64,000 bases of DNA from Pseudosulfitobacter pseudonitzschiae. GTDB lineage: Bacteria; Pseudomonadota; Alphaproteobacteria; Rhodobacterales; Rhodobacteraceae. The notes below the pieces were generated by a model. The model did no database searches. It was not told the DNA's origin and was given only the letters and a program-made list of their open reading frames with translations. Position numbers and translations under genes: made by a program. The stretch is taken from positions 1-64,000 of the forward strand of contig NZ_CP022421.1 of the NCBI RefSeq assembly GCF_002222635.1, in the 5' to 3' direction. Shown piece after piece: positions 25,786-35,519 of the stretch; position 1 is the first letter of the stretch; each line of letters begins with the position of its first letter.

Positions 25786-26700
25786 TTAATAGATCATCTT
25801 TATCGACTTGGCGCTTCCCATTGCCCGAGTGAAGGCAAGCGCGCTATTGACGATTGTCTGCATCGCCGGGGCGTCCGGGCCATCGCGATGGCAGATAGCA
25901 AACTGCAAGGAACTTAGCTGGATTTCAGTCTCCAGTAGCTTTAGGGCGTCCGACCGCAATTCCTCGTCAACGACCGCCATCGGCACCGCGCCTATGCCCA
26001 ATCCTTTGCGTGTCAGCAAAACGATGGTCTGGAGCGACGAAATAGGGTTCAATCGCGGCGATACGCCAGCAGCGCGCAAGTCGCGTTTTAGGTCTTGAAA
26101 GGGCTGTGTCACACGCTCGAAAGTAAGGATATTGACCGTTTCAAGTTCCTTCAGCGCCAACCGCCGATTGTGTAAGCCCAACGACGGCGCTGCGGCCAAA
26201 ACCATTGGACATTCGCAAAGCGGATGATTGACGATCTCGGGATTCGACACCGGCCCGACAATGAAGCAGATATCTAGCTGCTGATTAATCAACTCGTCGC
26301 GCAACCGCACCGAGGGGCCGACGCTGAGTTCAAAAGTCGTTTCGGGGAACTGCGTCCCTAGGCTAACTAGAAAATCCGGCAACCATGTCGTAGCCATCGT
26401 ATCCGAGGCGCCGATCCGCACCACGCCGCCGAGTTCACCACCTTGGCCAACTTCGAACTGCGCTTCGGCGCGTATTTCCAAAAGCTTTTCAGCGTAGGAA
26501 AGAAATTTGCGGCCCTGTGGGGTCAGGGCAACCCTGTGACCGCTTCGGTCGAACAGCTTTACCCCCAACCAGTTCTCAAGCGCAACGATGCGCGCAGAGA
26601 TGGCGGGCTGGGTTGCGTTGAGCCGCTGCGCCGCCTTTTGGTAGGTGCCCATTGTTGCAACGAGATAGAAGCTTTGGATCTGGTCGAAGGTCATGGCCAT
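25786..26700 (-). CDS. LysR-family transcriptional regulator
   Basis: A 304-residue LysR regulator. The N-terminal HTH is FYLVATMGTYQKAAQRLNAT then QPAISARIVALENWLGVKLF. The inducer-binding domain covers residues about 90-295. The genes on both sides run in the same direction: the dehydrogenase ends 22 bases upstream and hyuA starts 83 bases downstream. It is unusual for LysR genes to be embedded in this way rather than divergent. It likely controls hyuA onward from the AT-rich gap at 25704-25785, possibly in response to the HyuAB substrate. Confidence 0.9.
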   Translation of the reverse strand: MAMTFDQIQSFYLVATMGTYQKAAQRLNATQPAISARIVALENWLGVKLFDRSGHRVALTPQGRKFLSYAEKLLEIRAEAQFEVGQGGELGGVVRIGASDTMATTWLPDFLVSLGTQFPETTFELSVGPSVRLRDELINQQLDICFIVGPVSNPEIVNHPLCECPMVLAAAPSLGLHNRRLALKELETVNILTFERVTQPFQDLKRDLRAAGVSPRLNPISSLQTIVLLTRKGLGIGAVPMAVVDEELRSDALKLLETEIQLSSLQFAICHRDGPDAPAMQTIVNSALAFTRAMGSAKSIKMIY

Positions 26701-26721
26701 GACCTTATCACCAACTGCCTG

Positions 26722-27930
26722 CTAAAGCATACTGGCAAGTCGCTCGGCTGATCCGGCTGCGAGCGTCCAGCCGAATGTGCCGTGCCCGGCGTTGATATAG
26801 AGCCCCTCAGGACCGGCGGGGCCGATCATAGGCAGTGAGTTTGGTGTAGTAGGCCTCACTCCGCACCACTCTTGCTGATCGGTGGCGTCGAAATCGGCGG
26901 CATCTGGGAACCAACGTCTTGCGACATCAAGGATTCGCTTGATCTTTTGGCGCGACGGCCTGCCGGGACCGGCGAATTCCCCGCTGCCGGTGATCCGCAT
27001 CCGGTTGCCAAGCCGGCAAAGCGCAACAGCACGCTTGGGGTCGGTGAGAGATACCGTCGGCGCCCCCGAACCAAGCGGAAGCGTCGCGCTGTATCCCCGC
27101 AGGGGCGCGATTGGCTGGCGGCCCCGAAAGCGCGGCGCCAGGCGCGGCGCGTCAAGTCCGTTTGCCAGCACTACGATATCCGCCGCAACAAGATCTTCGC
27201 CGACGCGGACGCCTACAGCCCGGGCGTCGGAGACTTCAATCTGATCCACCCGTGTTCCGAAGCGGAATGCAACACCCGCCTTTTCCAGCCGCTCGGCTAG
27301 GCCAATAGTGAAGGCACGGCAATCGCCAACAGCGCTTGCGGGCGCAAAGATTCCGCCCGCGAAAGGATAGCCCGCATCGGTGAGCCGCGGTTCAACAGAC
27401 AAGCATTCGTTGCGGGACAGCGCCTCAACTTCGAAGCCCGCCGAATGCCGCAGCTCCAGCTCCGCGCCCGCTTGCCGAAACGCCTCTACGTTCGGGGCGA
27501 GCCACAGCTTGCCCGACGTCCGCCGATCGAATTCGAGCGGGTGACGTTCGAGCAGTTGGTCCAGCGCCGCCGCCGACTGGTACGCCAGCGCCAGGAGCGC
27601 CTCTGAATTGGCCTTGGCGCGAGCGCTTCGGCACTCGAAAAGAAAACGCACGCTCCAGGGGACGTTGGCAACCGCCGTAGCCAGTGAAAGTGAAACGCCC
27701 GATGACAGATCGAGCAGATTGCGCGGCAAAGCGTTAAGAAACCCCGGACTACCAAGCGCCAGCGCGAACGGTGCACACAACTGCGCCGCATTGGCCATGC
27801 TGGCACCTTCCGCGGCACGGGGCATCGCCTCGACGACCGTAACTTGAAAGCCGCGCTCCACCAGCGCTTCGGCGGTGGTCACGCCGACAACCCCGGCACC
27901 GACTATGACAGCTGTTCGCATACCACCCAT
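26722..27930 (-). CDS. FAD-dependent D-amino-acid dehydrogenase-like oxidoreductase
   Basis: A 402-residue DadA/glycine-oxidase-type flavoprotein. The ATG at 27930 has GGAAA at proper spacing; a second ATG lies three codons in. The Rossmann FAD motif is VIVGAGVVGVTTAEALVERG, followed by EGASMANAAQLCAP, as in DadA. The C-terminal FAD-binding block is YINAGHGTFGWTLAAGSAERL, and WCGVRPTTPNSLPMIGP is typical of the DAO family. It would oxidise a D- or N-substituted amino acid to an imine, which RidA could hydrolyse. It is the first gene of island 1. The true substrate is not shown by the sequence. Confidence 0.88.
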   Translation of the reverse strand: MGGMRTAVIVGAGVVGVTTAEALVERGFQVTVVEAMPRAAEGASMANAAQLCAPFALALGSPGFLNALPRNLLDLSSGVSLSLATAVANVPWSVRFLFECRSARAKANSEALLALAYQSAAALDQLLERHPLEFDRRTSGKLWLAPNVEAFRQAGAELELRHSAGFEVEALSRNECLSVEPRLTDAGYPFAGGIFAPASAVGDCRAFTIGLAERLEKAGVAFRFGTRVDQIEVSDARAVGVRVGEDLVAADIVVLANGLDAPRLAPRFRGRQPIAPLRGYSATLPLGSGAPTVSLTDPKRAVALCRLGNRMRITGSGEFAGPGRPSRQKIKRILDVARRWFPDAADFDATDQQEWCGVRPTTPNSLPMIGPAGPEGLYINAGHGTFGWTLAAGSAERLASML

Positions 27931-28220
27931 CTAAGAATTTCCTTCGCCACGATGCTATTCAGTTCAAAAACGCAGATCGGGTTCAGAAACTCAAACTATT
28001 AATTTTAAATAAACTTAATCAAATTTTCTTATATTATGAAAAAGAGCTACTGGATAGACGCTTTGTCTTCGCACAACTTTCAACGGGTCTTTGTCTATCA
28101 AAGGCTAGGCTTCAGATTAGAGAACTCACAAGTTCCAATCATGTGTGTGCGTCCACCGTTTTGAGGCGTGATCCTCCCCCGTGAACTGAAGAACGCCCGA
28201 GCGGCGCGAAACGTAGGTAT
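27931..28220. other. AT-rich upstream region of island 1
   Basis: About 290 bases before the dehydrogenase start. The part 27990-28040 is strongly AT-rich and likely holds the island promoter. No gene is supported. Confidence 0.4.
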
Positions 28221-28700
28221 CTATTTCGGGATCAGCCACATTCTGAACCGTCCTTTCCCGGTCACCTCCCGGATCGGGCCTTCTTCTTCTATCCAGACCA
28301 GGTTCCTCTGAACGGCGGCACGACTTGCGCCTGTCAGTCCTTCGGCCATCGCGGCCATACCGAAGGCCATTCTGTTTGAGTATAACGATGCGCCACCGGT
28401 CTGCGGCCCGACAACTTTGCCATGACGTTTTCTGCCCGAACAATCCATGCTCCAATACCGTCTAAGTGACGCATCGCGGTCAGTGCAGCGCTGTTCATCC
28501 CATTCAGCCAACGGGCCAACCGCTCAAACGGCACGCCGGATGCGTGCAGTCCCGCTGCCCCGCCCATAGCCAGCAGCGCTAAGATGACACCGTTTCCGTC
28601 GCTGGCCGCGGTCCTGGCAGCGGTGACAGCGGCCTCGATCCGGTCTCCATGTGGGCAGATCCGGTAGCATAAAGCAGACACTGGGGCAGTTGCTGCGAAA
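28221..28700 (-). pseudogene. Decayed DUF1612/HTH-type plasmid protein
   Basis: Two minus-strand frames give parts of one protein. The upstream frame reads SDGNGVILALLAMGGAAGLH, then HLDGIGAWIVRAENVMAKLS and GRRP; near 28400-28440 the homology jumps to the next frame with TGGASLYSNRMAFGMAAMAE, GLTGASRAAVQRNLVWIEEE and REVTGKGRFRMWLIPK. The final winged-helix end (LTxxSRxAVQRNLxxIEExGxIREVTGxGRxRxW) resembles the C-terminus of the DUF1612/HTH or Fic-type plasmid proteins. With a frameshift and no clear start it is most likely broken. Family assignment is tentative. Confidence 0.4.
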
Positions 28701-28784
28701 GCTAACTCTGTCCGCCTTGCTGCACTTTCGCGAAAATAGGGCCAAAGGCTGCTTCCTTGAACCAAGCCGAGAACGAACCGGGGC

Positions 28785-29696
28785 CTAAGCCCCGATCCTC
28801 TTGATGCGGATCCCGAGCTTGCGGGCCTTGTCGACGATGTTCTCGGTGATGCCGGAGCCAGGGGTGGCGATCAGACCCTGAGGCATGGTCTCGAGCATCT
28901 TGTCGTTGCGCTTGAAGGGGGCGGCCTTGCCGTGGCTCTTCCAGTCGGGCTTGAAGACCACTTGAGTGACACCGCGCGTATCTGCCCACCGGGCGGCGAT
29001 CATCTCGGCGCCTTTGGGCGTGCCGCCGTGCAAGAGCACCATGTCCGGGTATTTCGCAAGGGTAGCATCGAGGACGGACCAGATCAGATCGTAGGCCTGA
29101 TAGTCCCCGCCCGAAAAAGCGATCCGCGTGCCTTCGGGGCAATGCACCTCGGTCTCCTTGCGCCGCTTGGCCGAGAGATAGGCCCGGCTGTCCACCACGG
29201 CGGAGGTGAGGCCGCGATGCGAGACGCGTGATCCGGTGCGGGGGAGCCAGGGCGAGCCCATGGCGGCCGAGAAGTGGTCCACGGCCAGATCGCGCATCTG
29301 CTCGAAAGCGTCGCGATGGTCCCAGAGCTTGAGCCCGATCATCTGGAGGCGCTCGAGTTCGACCGAGGCGACCTCGGAGCCGTCCTGGATGGCCAGACTT
29401 TCCCGGACCTCGAATTCGTTGTCGTCGAGAAGCTTCTGGATATGGGTCAGCCGGCGATGGAAGATCGAGGTCAGGGACCAGAGCATCTCTTCGAGATTGT
29501 CTTCCAACTGGCTGCCGGTGAGAAGGCCGATGGTGGTGTCGAAAAGCGTCGCCATGGCGAGCTCGACCTCGTCGAGCTGGGGCAGGGGGCGATGATCGGT
29601 CTCGCCCGGCCCGGGCGTTGCGCCGTGAAATGTGAGATGGTCGAGGATGGCGGAGGTTACGCCGGTTTCCTCTTGGATGTCTGTCTGATGGGGCAT
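28785..29696 (-). CDS. DUF2493 domain protein (plasmid housekeeping block)
   Basis: A 303-residue protein. The ATG at 29696 (MPHQTDIQEETGV) has GAGGAA before it; longer readings run through a region with an inverted repeat and are rejected. The C-terminal third is the DUF2493/SLOG-like Rossmann fold: TRIAFSGGDYQAYDLIWSVL, then VLLHGGTPKGAEMIAARWAD and GLIATPGSGITENIVDKARK. SLOG folds bind nucleotides or small ligands. The N-terminal part is helical and family specific. It precedes the toprim and strawberry-notch genes seen together on many rhodobacterial plasmids. Exact role unknown. Confidence 0.88.
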   Translation of the reverse strand: MPHQTDIQEETGVTSAILDHLTFHGATPGPGETDHRPLPQLDEVELAMATLFDTTIGLLTGSQLEDNLEEMLWSLTSIFHRRLTHIQKLLDDNEFEVRESLAIQDGSEVASVELERLQMIGLKLWDHRDAFEQMRDLAVDHFSAAMGSPWLPRTGSRVSHRGLTSAVVDSRAYLSAKRRKETEVHCPEGTRIAFSGGDYQAYDLIWSVLDATLAKYPDMVLLHGGTPKGAEMIAARWADTRGVTQVVFKPDWKSHGKAAPFKRNDKMLETMPQGLIATPGSGITENIVDKARKLGIRIKRIGA

Positions 29697-29794
29697 TGTC
29701 TGGTTCCTCTGTTTGATCTGACCCGATTTGGATGGGGCGATAACAGGACCGGCGGCGACCGGGCCGCATCCGTCAGGATCGGAGCGAAGCGGAG

Positions 29795-29886
29795 AATGCG
29801 CACCGGACCAGAAAATTGTTCCCGCGAGGAATGACCCGCCACGGTCATGTGGTGGGGCAGGGGAATTTTCTGGTGCGGGGCGCATT
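29795..29886. repeat. Long imperfect inverted repeat between DUF2493 and toprim genes
   Basis: Arms 29795-29817 and 29864-29886 are 23 bases long and complementary at 20 positions; both outer ends read aatgcgc and both inner ends accagaaaatt in the relevant orientation. The 46-base loop holds a second stem, atgacc / ggtcat. It lies in a 327-base gap that contains no gene. A structured 5' leader, an attenuator or a protein-binding site are possible roles. Confidence 0.6.
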
Positions 29887-30023
29887 GCTGCCCGGGCGAG
29901 GGGCCCCTCTTTCAGCTTTCTTGGGCCCCGACCCGCCGGTCCATCGCTCCCCCTATCCAAACGGGATCAGATCGAGCCCGCGGAACCTTTGCCCCCTCAG
30001 TCATCACGAGTGGAGACAGGCGC

Positions 30024-31070
30024 TCACCCGTCCTCGATCTCCAGACCTTGTGCTTTCATGGCCTTGAGCAGGGACCGGCGCAGCGCATCTCTGCCAAATG
30101 CCCGCAGATCGTCGTTGAAATCGTCCATGGTCGGCACAAGATCACCACAGGAAATTCCACGCATTTCCAGACGGTTACGCAATCTCATTGATGCGTTGCG
30201 TCCCGCCTCGTCATTGTCTCGCGCGATCCAGATACGCTGGATGCCCGGCGGCGGGATGAAGAGACCAAGATGGGTGGCGGTGAGACAGGAGGCGAGGTCG
30301 AACTCCGGGAGAGCCGTGCCGACCGAGAGGGTATTCTCGAGACCTTCGCCGACGATGAGATCAGAGCGCGCCTTGCCGGACCAGAAGCGGATGGCATGGC
30401 CATGCAGTTGCCCGAGGATCCGTTTCGGGTTCTCGATCGCGGCCAAGCCGCCATTGGACGGGTCGAGATAGAAACGCGCGCATCCGGTGATCTGGCCTCG
30501 ATTGTCGGTGATCTTTGCCAGTAGGGCAGGGGCCCTTTGCGGCGGATCGGGATCGTCCTCGCCCTGCCGCAGAAAGACCCGCGGGTGATAGCGCAGGGCC
30601 GGGCCAAGCCGTGTGATGCCGCGCGCGTGCAGATAAGTGGCGGCCAAGGTGCCAAGCACCGGCTTGCCAACGGCAAAGAGCTTGCGCGCCCGCGCAATGC
30701 GTTTGCTGGAGGCAGCATCGGGGCGCTCAGCCCTTTGGGTTTCACGAGATACGGCAGGGCAGGGGGCCTCGCCGAGAAAAGACCGGGCCTCCCTCAGCGT
30801 TTCCTTGAGCGTCACCGACCCAAGCCGTTCCCGCAGCAGGTCGATCAGGTCGCCGTATTGCCCCGTCGCGAAATCGGCCCAGGATCCGGCTTTGCGCCCG
30901 TCCTGCGCCTGGAGCCGGATGGCGAGACTCTGCCCCCTTGCACCAGACGTGTCACCGACCTGCCAATAATTGCCCTGCTTGCGTCCCTCGGGGAAATACT
31001 GGCGGCAGAAACTCTCGGCCCGGTCTGCAAGATCGGCCGAGAGGTCCGCGATGCTGCGCCGCGCGCTCAT
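30024..31070 (-). CDS. Toprim-domain primase-like protein
   Basis: A 348-residue protein. The ATG at 31070 overlaps the stop of the upstream helicase gene in an ATGA arrangement, which fixes the start. Residues 1-90 form a zinc-finger/primase-like N-terminal region without a clear Cys set (FCRQYFPEGRKQGNYWQVGD). The toprim domain in the C-terminal half has the acidic motif VGEGLENTLSVG and IWIARDNDEAGR, the metal-binding Glu and DxD of DnaG-type primases. It probably primes plasmid DNA synthesis or acts in conjugative transfer, in partnership with the large helicase encoded just upstream. Confidence 0.88.
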   Translation of the reverse strand: MSARRSIADLSADLADRAESFCRQYFPEGRKQGNYWQVGDTSGARGQSLAIRLQAQDGRKAGSWADFATGQYGDLIDLLRERLGSVTLKETLREARSFLGEAPCPAVSRETQRAERPDAASSKRIARARKLFAVGKPVLGTLAATYLHARGITRLGPALRYHPRVFLRQGEDDPDPPQRAPALLAKITDNRGQITGCARFYLDPSNGGLAAIENPKRILGQLHGHAIRFWSGKARSDLIVGEGLENTLSVGTALPEFDLASCLTATHLGLFIPPPGIQRIWIARDNDEAGRNASMRLRNRLEMRGISCGDLVPTMDDFNDDLRAFGRDALRRSLLKAMKAQGLEIEDG

Positions 31071-34000
31071 GCGGCAGCATCCGTGGCGCTGGCGCCAACC
31101 GGATGTTCGGCGAGCACACGCGCCAGCACGTCGGTGCCGTCCACCGGAATGAACACCCGCGTTTTCCACTGGATCACCTCGGTAAAACAGCCCATGGCCT
31201 TCAACCCCGGCAGGGCCGCGCCCGAGGCGCTGATCAGCTCGAGTCTCGGCTGTCCCATGACCAGTGAGCGGCGCAGCTGATAGCCACCGAGCAGGTTGAG
31301 GGTTGTCCTCGCGTCCATCACCGCAGCAAAGACCTCCTGCGGTGTCATCTCGATCTGACAATCGAGGCCAAGCCGCGCGTAGACGTTCAGGAGTTGCTCC
31401 TGACTGACCAGACGGCCAATGGCGCGCTCCCCGTCCTCGGTCTGCAGGCGATAGATGCGCATGTTGTCGGCAGGGAGCCGGTCCCAGATCGGCAGGAGCA
31501 ACCCGCAGATCAGCGTGATCTTCGACGTGGTGAACTCCGGCACGGCATCGACCTCAGCCTGCCAAAGCTGTTTGAACATCGCATCATCGACCTCTTCCCA
31601 GTGCGATTTCGAGAACTCGGAAAGCGCGAGGATCTCGGTGGCCATGGGCCGCAGCAGTTTCACCCGCAGGATCGGCACGCCATCCTCGTCCATGAAGGCC
31701 GGCGCCTTCACCATCAACGCCGCGCGCTTGGACGTCGTGTTCCAGCAAAGCGTCGCGCCGTCCGTGTTTGCGCAGATCGATTTGACGCGGGGCAGGGTGA
31801 GCGGGTCGTTGCGATCGGTCCGCTCAACGGTCAGCGCGGTCGCCGTCGCCCCCGTCGCCTCATGCTCGAAGATGACCTTGCGGTCGACAATTTCGAATTT
31901 CTCGGCGCGCAGGGTCTCTAACCCGACGTCCAGCGTGCCCGCCTGACGGGCGTCTTCAATGATGGCCGAAAGAACCGCGCCGAAGGCTTCGAAAATCGCA
32001 TCCTGCATGTCAATGCGGAGCGCGAGACAACGGTTCAGGAACTGCTGGATCGGTGGAAGGTTTTCTTTCATGGAGCCATCCGCCTCATCGAGCGTCAGCC
32101 CGGTCATCTCCTGGAACTTTGCGTAGGAGCAGGCCTCGATCTTGCCCGCGCGCAGCTTGTAGAAGAACTGGCGCAGCGCCGCCCGTGCGTAGGGGCTCTC
32201 GAGATTGTCCTCAGCGCGGAACATGTTCTGACCGCCGGTCTCGCGTTGCCCCTTGGTGATGGCACCAAGCGTGTCGAGGCGGCGGGCGATGGTGGAGAGG
32301 AACCGCTTCTCACCCTTCACATCTGTGGCCACCGGCCGGAAAAGCGGCGGCTGCGCCTGATTGGTGCGATTGGTGCGTCCGAGCCCTTGGATCGCATTGT
32401 CGGCCTTCCAACCGGGTTCCAGCAGATAATGCACCCGAAGGCGCTGGTTCTTGGCCCCAAGATCGGCGTGATAGCTGCGCCCGGTGCCACCGGCATCGGA
32501 AAAGATCAGGATGCGTTTGGCGTCATCCATAAAGGCCTGAGTCTCACCGAGGTTGGAGGAGGCGGGCCGGTTCTCGACCTTGAGCCGACCTTCCCGCGTC
32601 TTCACTATGCGTCGCTTGCGCCCTGTGACCTCGGCCACCGCGTCACCTCCAAACTGCCAAAGGATCTGATCGAGCGCGCCCTGCACCGGGGCGAGGGCAC
32701 CAAGGTGCTCGACAAGCTCATCCCGCCGCCGTTCCGCGTCACGGCAGATAATCGGATTGCCGTCGCCATCAAGGGCGGGGCGCGAACGCAGATCACCATT
32801 CTCGTCCGTGTAGGGCTCGAAGAGCTGCGTCGGGAAGCTGTGCATCAGGTAGTCCATGATGTTCTCACGCGGAGTAAAATCGACCTGCAGATCATCCCAG
32901 TCCGAGGGCGGGATATCCTCGAGGCGGCGTTCCATCACCGCCTCGCTGGTCGAGACCACCTGGATCACCGCCGAATGTCCTGTCGCCAGGTCCGCCTCGA
33001 TGGCACGGATCAGGGAGGGGCATTTCATGGCGGTGATGAGGTGGTTGAAGAAACGCTGCTTGTTGCTCTCGAAAGCCGAGCGCGCGGCGGATTTCGCCTG
33101 GGCGTTCAAGGTGCCGGTCTCGCAGGAAATGCCCGAGGCCTGAAGCGCTGCCTCGAGGTTATTGTGGATGATCTGGTAGGCATCGGCGTAGCTGTCATAG
33201 ATGGCGACCTGGGCGGACGTGAGGTCGTGCACCAGCATCTCGTATTCGACCCCGGCATAGGAGAGGGAGCGCGCGAGATAGAGCCCGAGCGCCTTCAGGT
33301 CGCGTGAGATCATCTCCATGGCGGCAATGCCCCCAGCCTCCATCGCGGCGACAAACTCATCCCGCGTCACAAAGGGGAAATCCCCGGTGCCCCAGAGGCC
33401 AAGTCGCGAAGCATAGGCGAGATTGCCGACAACCGTCGCCCCAGTGGCTGAAACATAGAGCACGCGCGCATCGGGCACGGCGTTCTGCAGGGCAAGGCCC
33501 GCAAGACCTTGCTGGGACGCCTTCTTGTCGCCGCGGTCCGACTTTTCGCCAGCAGCATTCGCCATGGCGTGGCTTTCGTCGAAGGCGATGACCCCGTCGA
33601 ACCCTTCGCCAAGCCAGGACGTCACCTGATCGAGGCGGGAGGCTTTTCCCTCGCGTGTTGCCGAGCGCAGTGTCGCGTAAGTGACGAAGAGGATGCCCTC
33701 AGGCAGGCGGATGTCGCCGCCCTGACGGAATTTAGAGAGCGGCACGATGTCGCTTTCGCGACCCCCGAGGGCCATCCAGTCGCGCCGCGCATCTTCGATG
33801 AGCTTGTCGCTCTTCGAGACCCAGACCGCCCGGCGGCGACCTTTCAACCAGTTGTCGAGGATGATACCCGCGACCTGACGCCCCTTGCCGCAGCCCGTGC
33901 CATCACCCAGAAACCAGCCTTTGCGCAGGCGAAAGGCACCTTCGTCGCCCTCGGTCGCTGCCATGAGCTGGCACTCTACCTCACCGCGCCGGAACCAGCC

Positions 34001-35464
34001 TTTGAGATGCGTCTCGTGTGCATTACCCGCATAGATCACGCTTTCCAGCTGCGGGGCGGAGAGAAGTCCGTCCGCGACGAGGCTCTTCGGCAGGACGGGA
34101 CAATAAGTCGGGACAGGCGGCGGCACCGATGCCATGGCCGCGGATTGCACCAGTTCGGTCGGATGTTCCGCGGCGCCGTCGATCTGGATCGCCTGCAGGT
34201 CATAGGCCTCGTAGACAGTGTCCTGCAACGCGCCGCCCGGTTCGCTCAAGGCTTTCGGCAGGTAATCGAGCGATACCGTCTCGATGTCGTCGAACGGGTG
34301 CTTGGCGCGCTCAACGGCGAGGGCTCGGGTTTCCTGGCGGGCGGCATTACGCAGGGCATGCAGGTTGGTGCGGGTCGAAGGCGTCGAAACAGCCAAGGCT
34401 GAACCAGTAGGGCAGGGCGGAGGGCTGCGGCGTTCCGGGCAATGAGCGAGCACTGCGGAAAGAAGATCGCCCGTGGTCGCGCAGATCGGATGATAGGCGG
34501 CCTCGATGTCAGCCGGCGCGGTCGCTTCAGCGCCAGTCGCGCGCTTGTCGATCACCGTCAGCCGCGTGTCGATCGTGGTGCCATGCCGCGCGAAGACCTT
34601 GCCGTCGACGGCAGCGGAGAAGACCACGTCGGCGCTCTGACTGATCCGCTGAAAGGTCGATTGGAGGGATTTCGTGGAGGGCTGAAAGCTCTCGCCGGTG
34701 ATGACGACAAGCCGCCCACCGGGCGCGAGGCGGGCGAGAGCCGAAAGCACATGCTGACTGGTCGCCTGCCGGAACCGGCCTTCAACATGGTTCGCGGCGG
34801 AAAATGGCGGGTTCATCACCACGACCGAAGGCGTGAGTGACCGATCCAGCCGGTCGTCGATCGAAGCGGCGTCATGATCCGAGACAACGGCCTCGGGAAA
34901 CAGCTGCCCGAGCAAGGCATGGCGGGTCTCGGCAAGTTCATTGAGCATCAACCGCGCGCCCGCGATCCGTGCGAAGATCGCCAGCATGCCGGTGCCAGCT
35001 GAAGGTTCCAGGACCAGATCGCCCCCGCGAAACCCCGCTGCCTGCGCGACGATGGCCGCAAGGGGCAAAGGCGTTGAGAATTGTTGCAGACGCACGCTGT
35101 CTTCAGAACGCCGCGTGTGGGACGGAGCCAGACCGGCGAGACGTTCGATCATGGTGAGGAAAGCTTGCGGCGAGGCCGCCTGGCGCTGCATCAGCGCGCC
35201 GTAGCGGGCAAGCATCAGGATCTGGGCAACCTCGGCCGCCTCATAGGCGTCTTTCCAGACCCAAGCGCCGTTCGTGTCGCTGGCGCCGAAAGCATCCTCC
35301 ATCGCGGCGCGTAAGGCGGCGGCGTCGATGGTTTTACCAGCCTCGAAGAAAGAGACGAGGGCAGTTGCAGCCTGCATCAGGTGTTGGGCGAAGCCCGGGG
35401 CCGCGGGCAGGGAAGGGGCCTCGGCAGGGCTGGCAAGCGGGACGGATTGGGGGTGAGCGTTCAT
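31067..35464 (-). CDS. Strawberry-notch-like methyltransferase-helicase fusion
   Basis: A 1465-residue protein. The ATG at 35464 has GGAG before it. The N-terminal domain is a DNA N6-adenine methyltransferase-like fold: motif I EPSAGTGM at 153-160 and the catalytic NPPF at 218-221. The middle is an SF2 helicase of the strawberry-notch type: Walker A GDGTGCGKG at 520-528, DESH at 629-632, VLYVSATGATVVG as motif III and GLGRTNRTNQAQPP as the motif VI region. The family occurs on conjugative plasmids and phages; P1 DarB-type antirestriction proteins share the methyltransferase-helicase layout. It starts the operon with the toprim gene. Its role in DNA protection or processing is inferred. Confidence 0.9.
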   Translation of the reverse strand: MNAHPQSVPLASPAEAPSLPAAPGFAQHLMQAATALVSFFEAGKTIDAAALRAAMEDAFGASDTNGAWVWKDAYEAAEVAQILMLARYGALMQRQAASPQAFLTMIERLAGLAPSHTRRSEDSVRLQQFSTPLPLAAIVAQAAGFRGGDLVLEPSAGTGMLAIFARIAGARLMLNELAETRHALLGQLFPEAVVSDHDAASIDDRLDRSLTPSVVVMNPPFSAANHVEGRFRQATSQHVLSALARLAPGGRLVVITGESFQPSTKSLQSTFQRISQSADVVFSAAVDGKVFARHGTTIDTRLTVIDKRATGAEATAPADIEAAYHPICATTGDLLSAVLAHCPERRSPPPCPTGSALAVSTPSTRTNLHALRNAARQETRALAVERAKHPFDDIETVSLDYLPKALSEPGGALQDTVYEAYDLQAIQIDGAAEHPTELVQSAAMASVPPPVPTYCPVLPKSLVADGLLSAPQLESVIYAGNAHETHLKGWFRRGEVECQLMAATEGDEGAFRLRKGWFLGDGTGCGKGRQVAGIILDNWLKGRRRAVWVSKSDKLIEDARRDWMALGGRESDIVPLSKFRQGGDIRLPEGILFVTYATLRSATREGKASRLDQVTSWLGEGFDGVIAFDESHAMANAAGEKSDRGDKKASQQGLAGLALQNAVPDARVLYVSATGATVVGNLAYASRLGLWGTGDFPFVTRDEFVAAMEAGGIAAMEMISRDLKALGLYLARSLSYAGVEYEMLVHDLTSAQVAIYDSYADAYQIIHNNLEAALQASGISCETGTLNAQAKSAARSAFESNKQRFFNHLITAMKCPSLIRAIEADLATGHSAVIQVVSTSEAVMERRLEDIPPSDWDDLQVDFTPRENIMDYLMHSFPTQLFEPYTDENGDLRSRPALDGDGNPIICRDAERRRDELVEHLGALAPVQGALDQILWQFGGDAVAEVTGRKRRIVKTREGRLKVENRPASSNLGETQAFMDDAKRILIFSDAGGTGRSYHADLGAKNQRLRVHYLLEPGWKADNAIQGLGRTNRTNQAQPPLFRPVATDVKGEKRFLSTIARRLDTLGAITKGQRETGGQNMFRAEDNLESPYARAALRQFFYKLRAGKIEACSYAKFQEMTGLTLDEADGSMKENLPPIQQFLNRCLALRIDMQDAIFEAFGAVLSAIIEDARQAGTLDVGLETLRAEKFEIVDRKVIFEHEATGATATALTVERTDRNDPLTLPRVKSICANTDGATLCWNTTSKRAALMVKAPAFMDEDGVPILRVKLLRPMATEILALSEFSKSHWEEVDDAMFKQLWQAEVDAVPEFTTSKITLICGLLLPIWDRLPADNMRIYRLQTEDGERAIGRLVSQEQLLNVYARLGLDCQIEMTPQEVFAAVMDARTTLNLLGGYQLRRSLVMGQPRLELISASGAALPGLKAMGCFTEVIQWKTRVFIPVDGTDVLARVLAEHPVGASATDAAA

Positions 35465-35519
35465 CGGCAATCTCCGGGGTTGAGGGTTGGCCCCCAAGCC
35501 CCGTGCGCACTCTCTCGCC

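Noticed and set aside
31071-31361. Upstream extension of the toprim protein
   Set aside because: The extension lies inside the helicase gene and reads as Arg/Gly-rich noise; the ATGA overlap at 31070 gives a better start.
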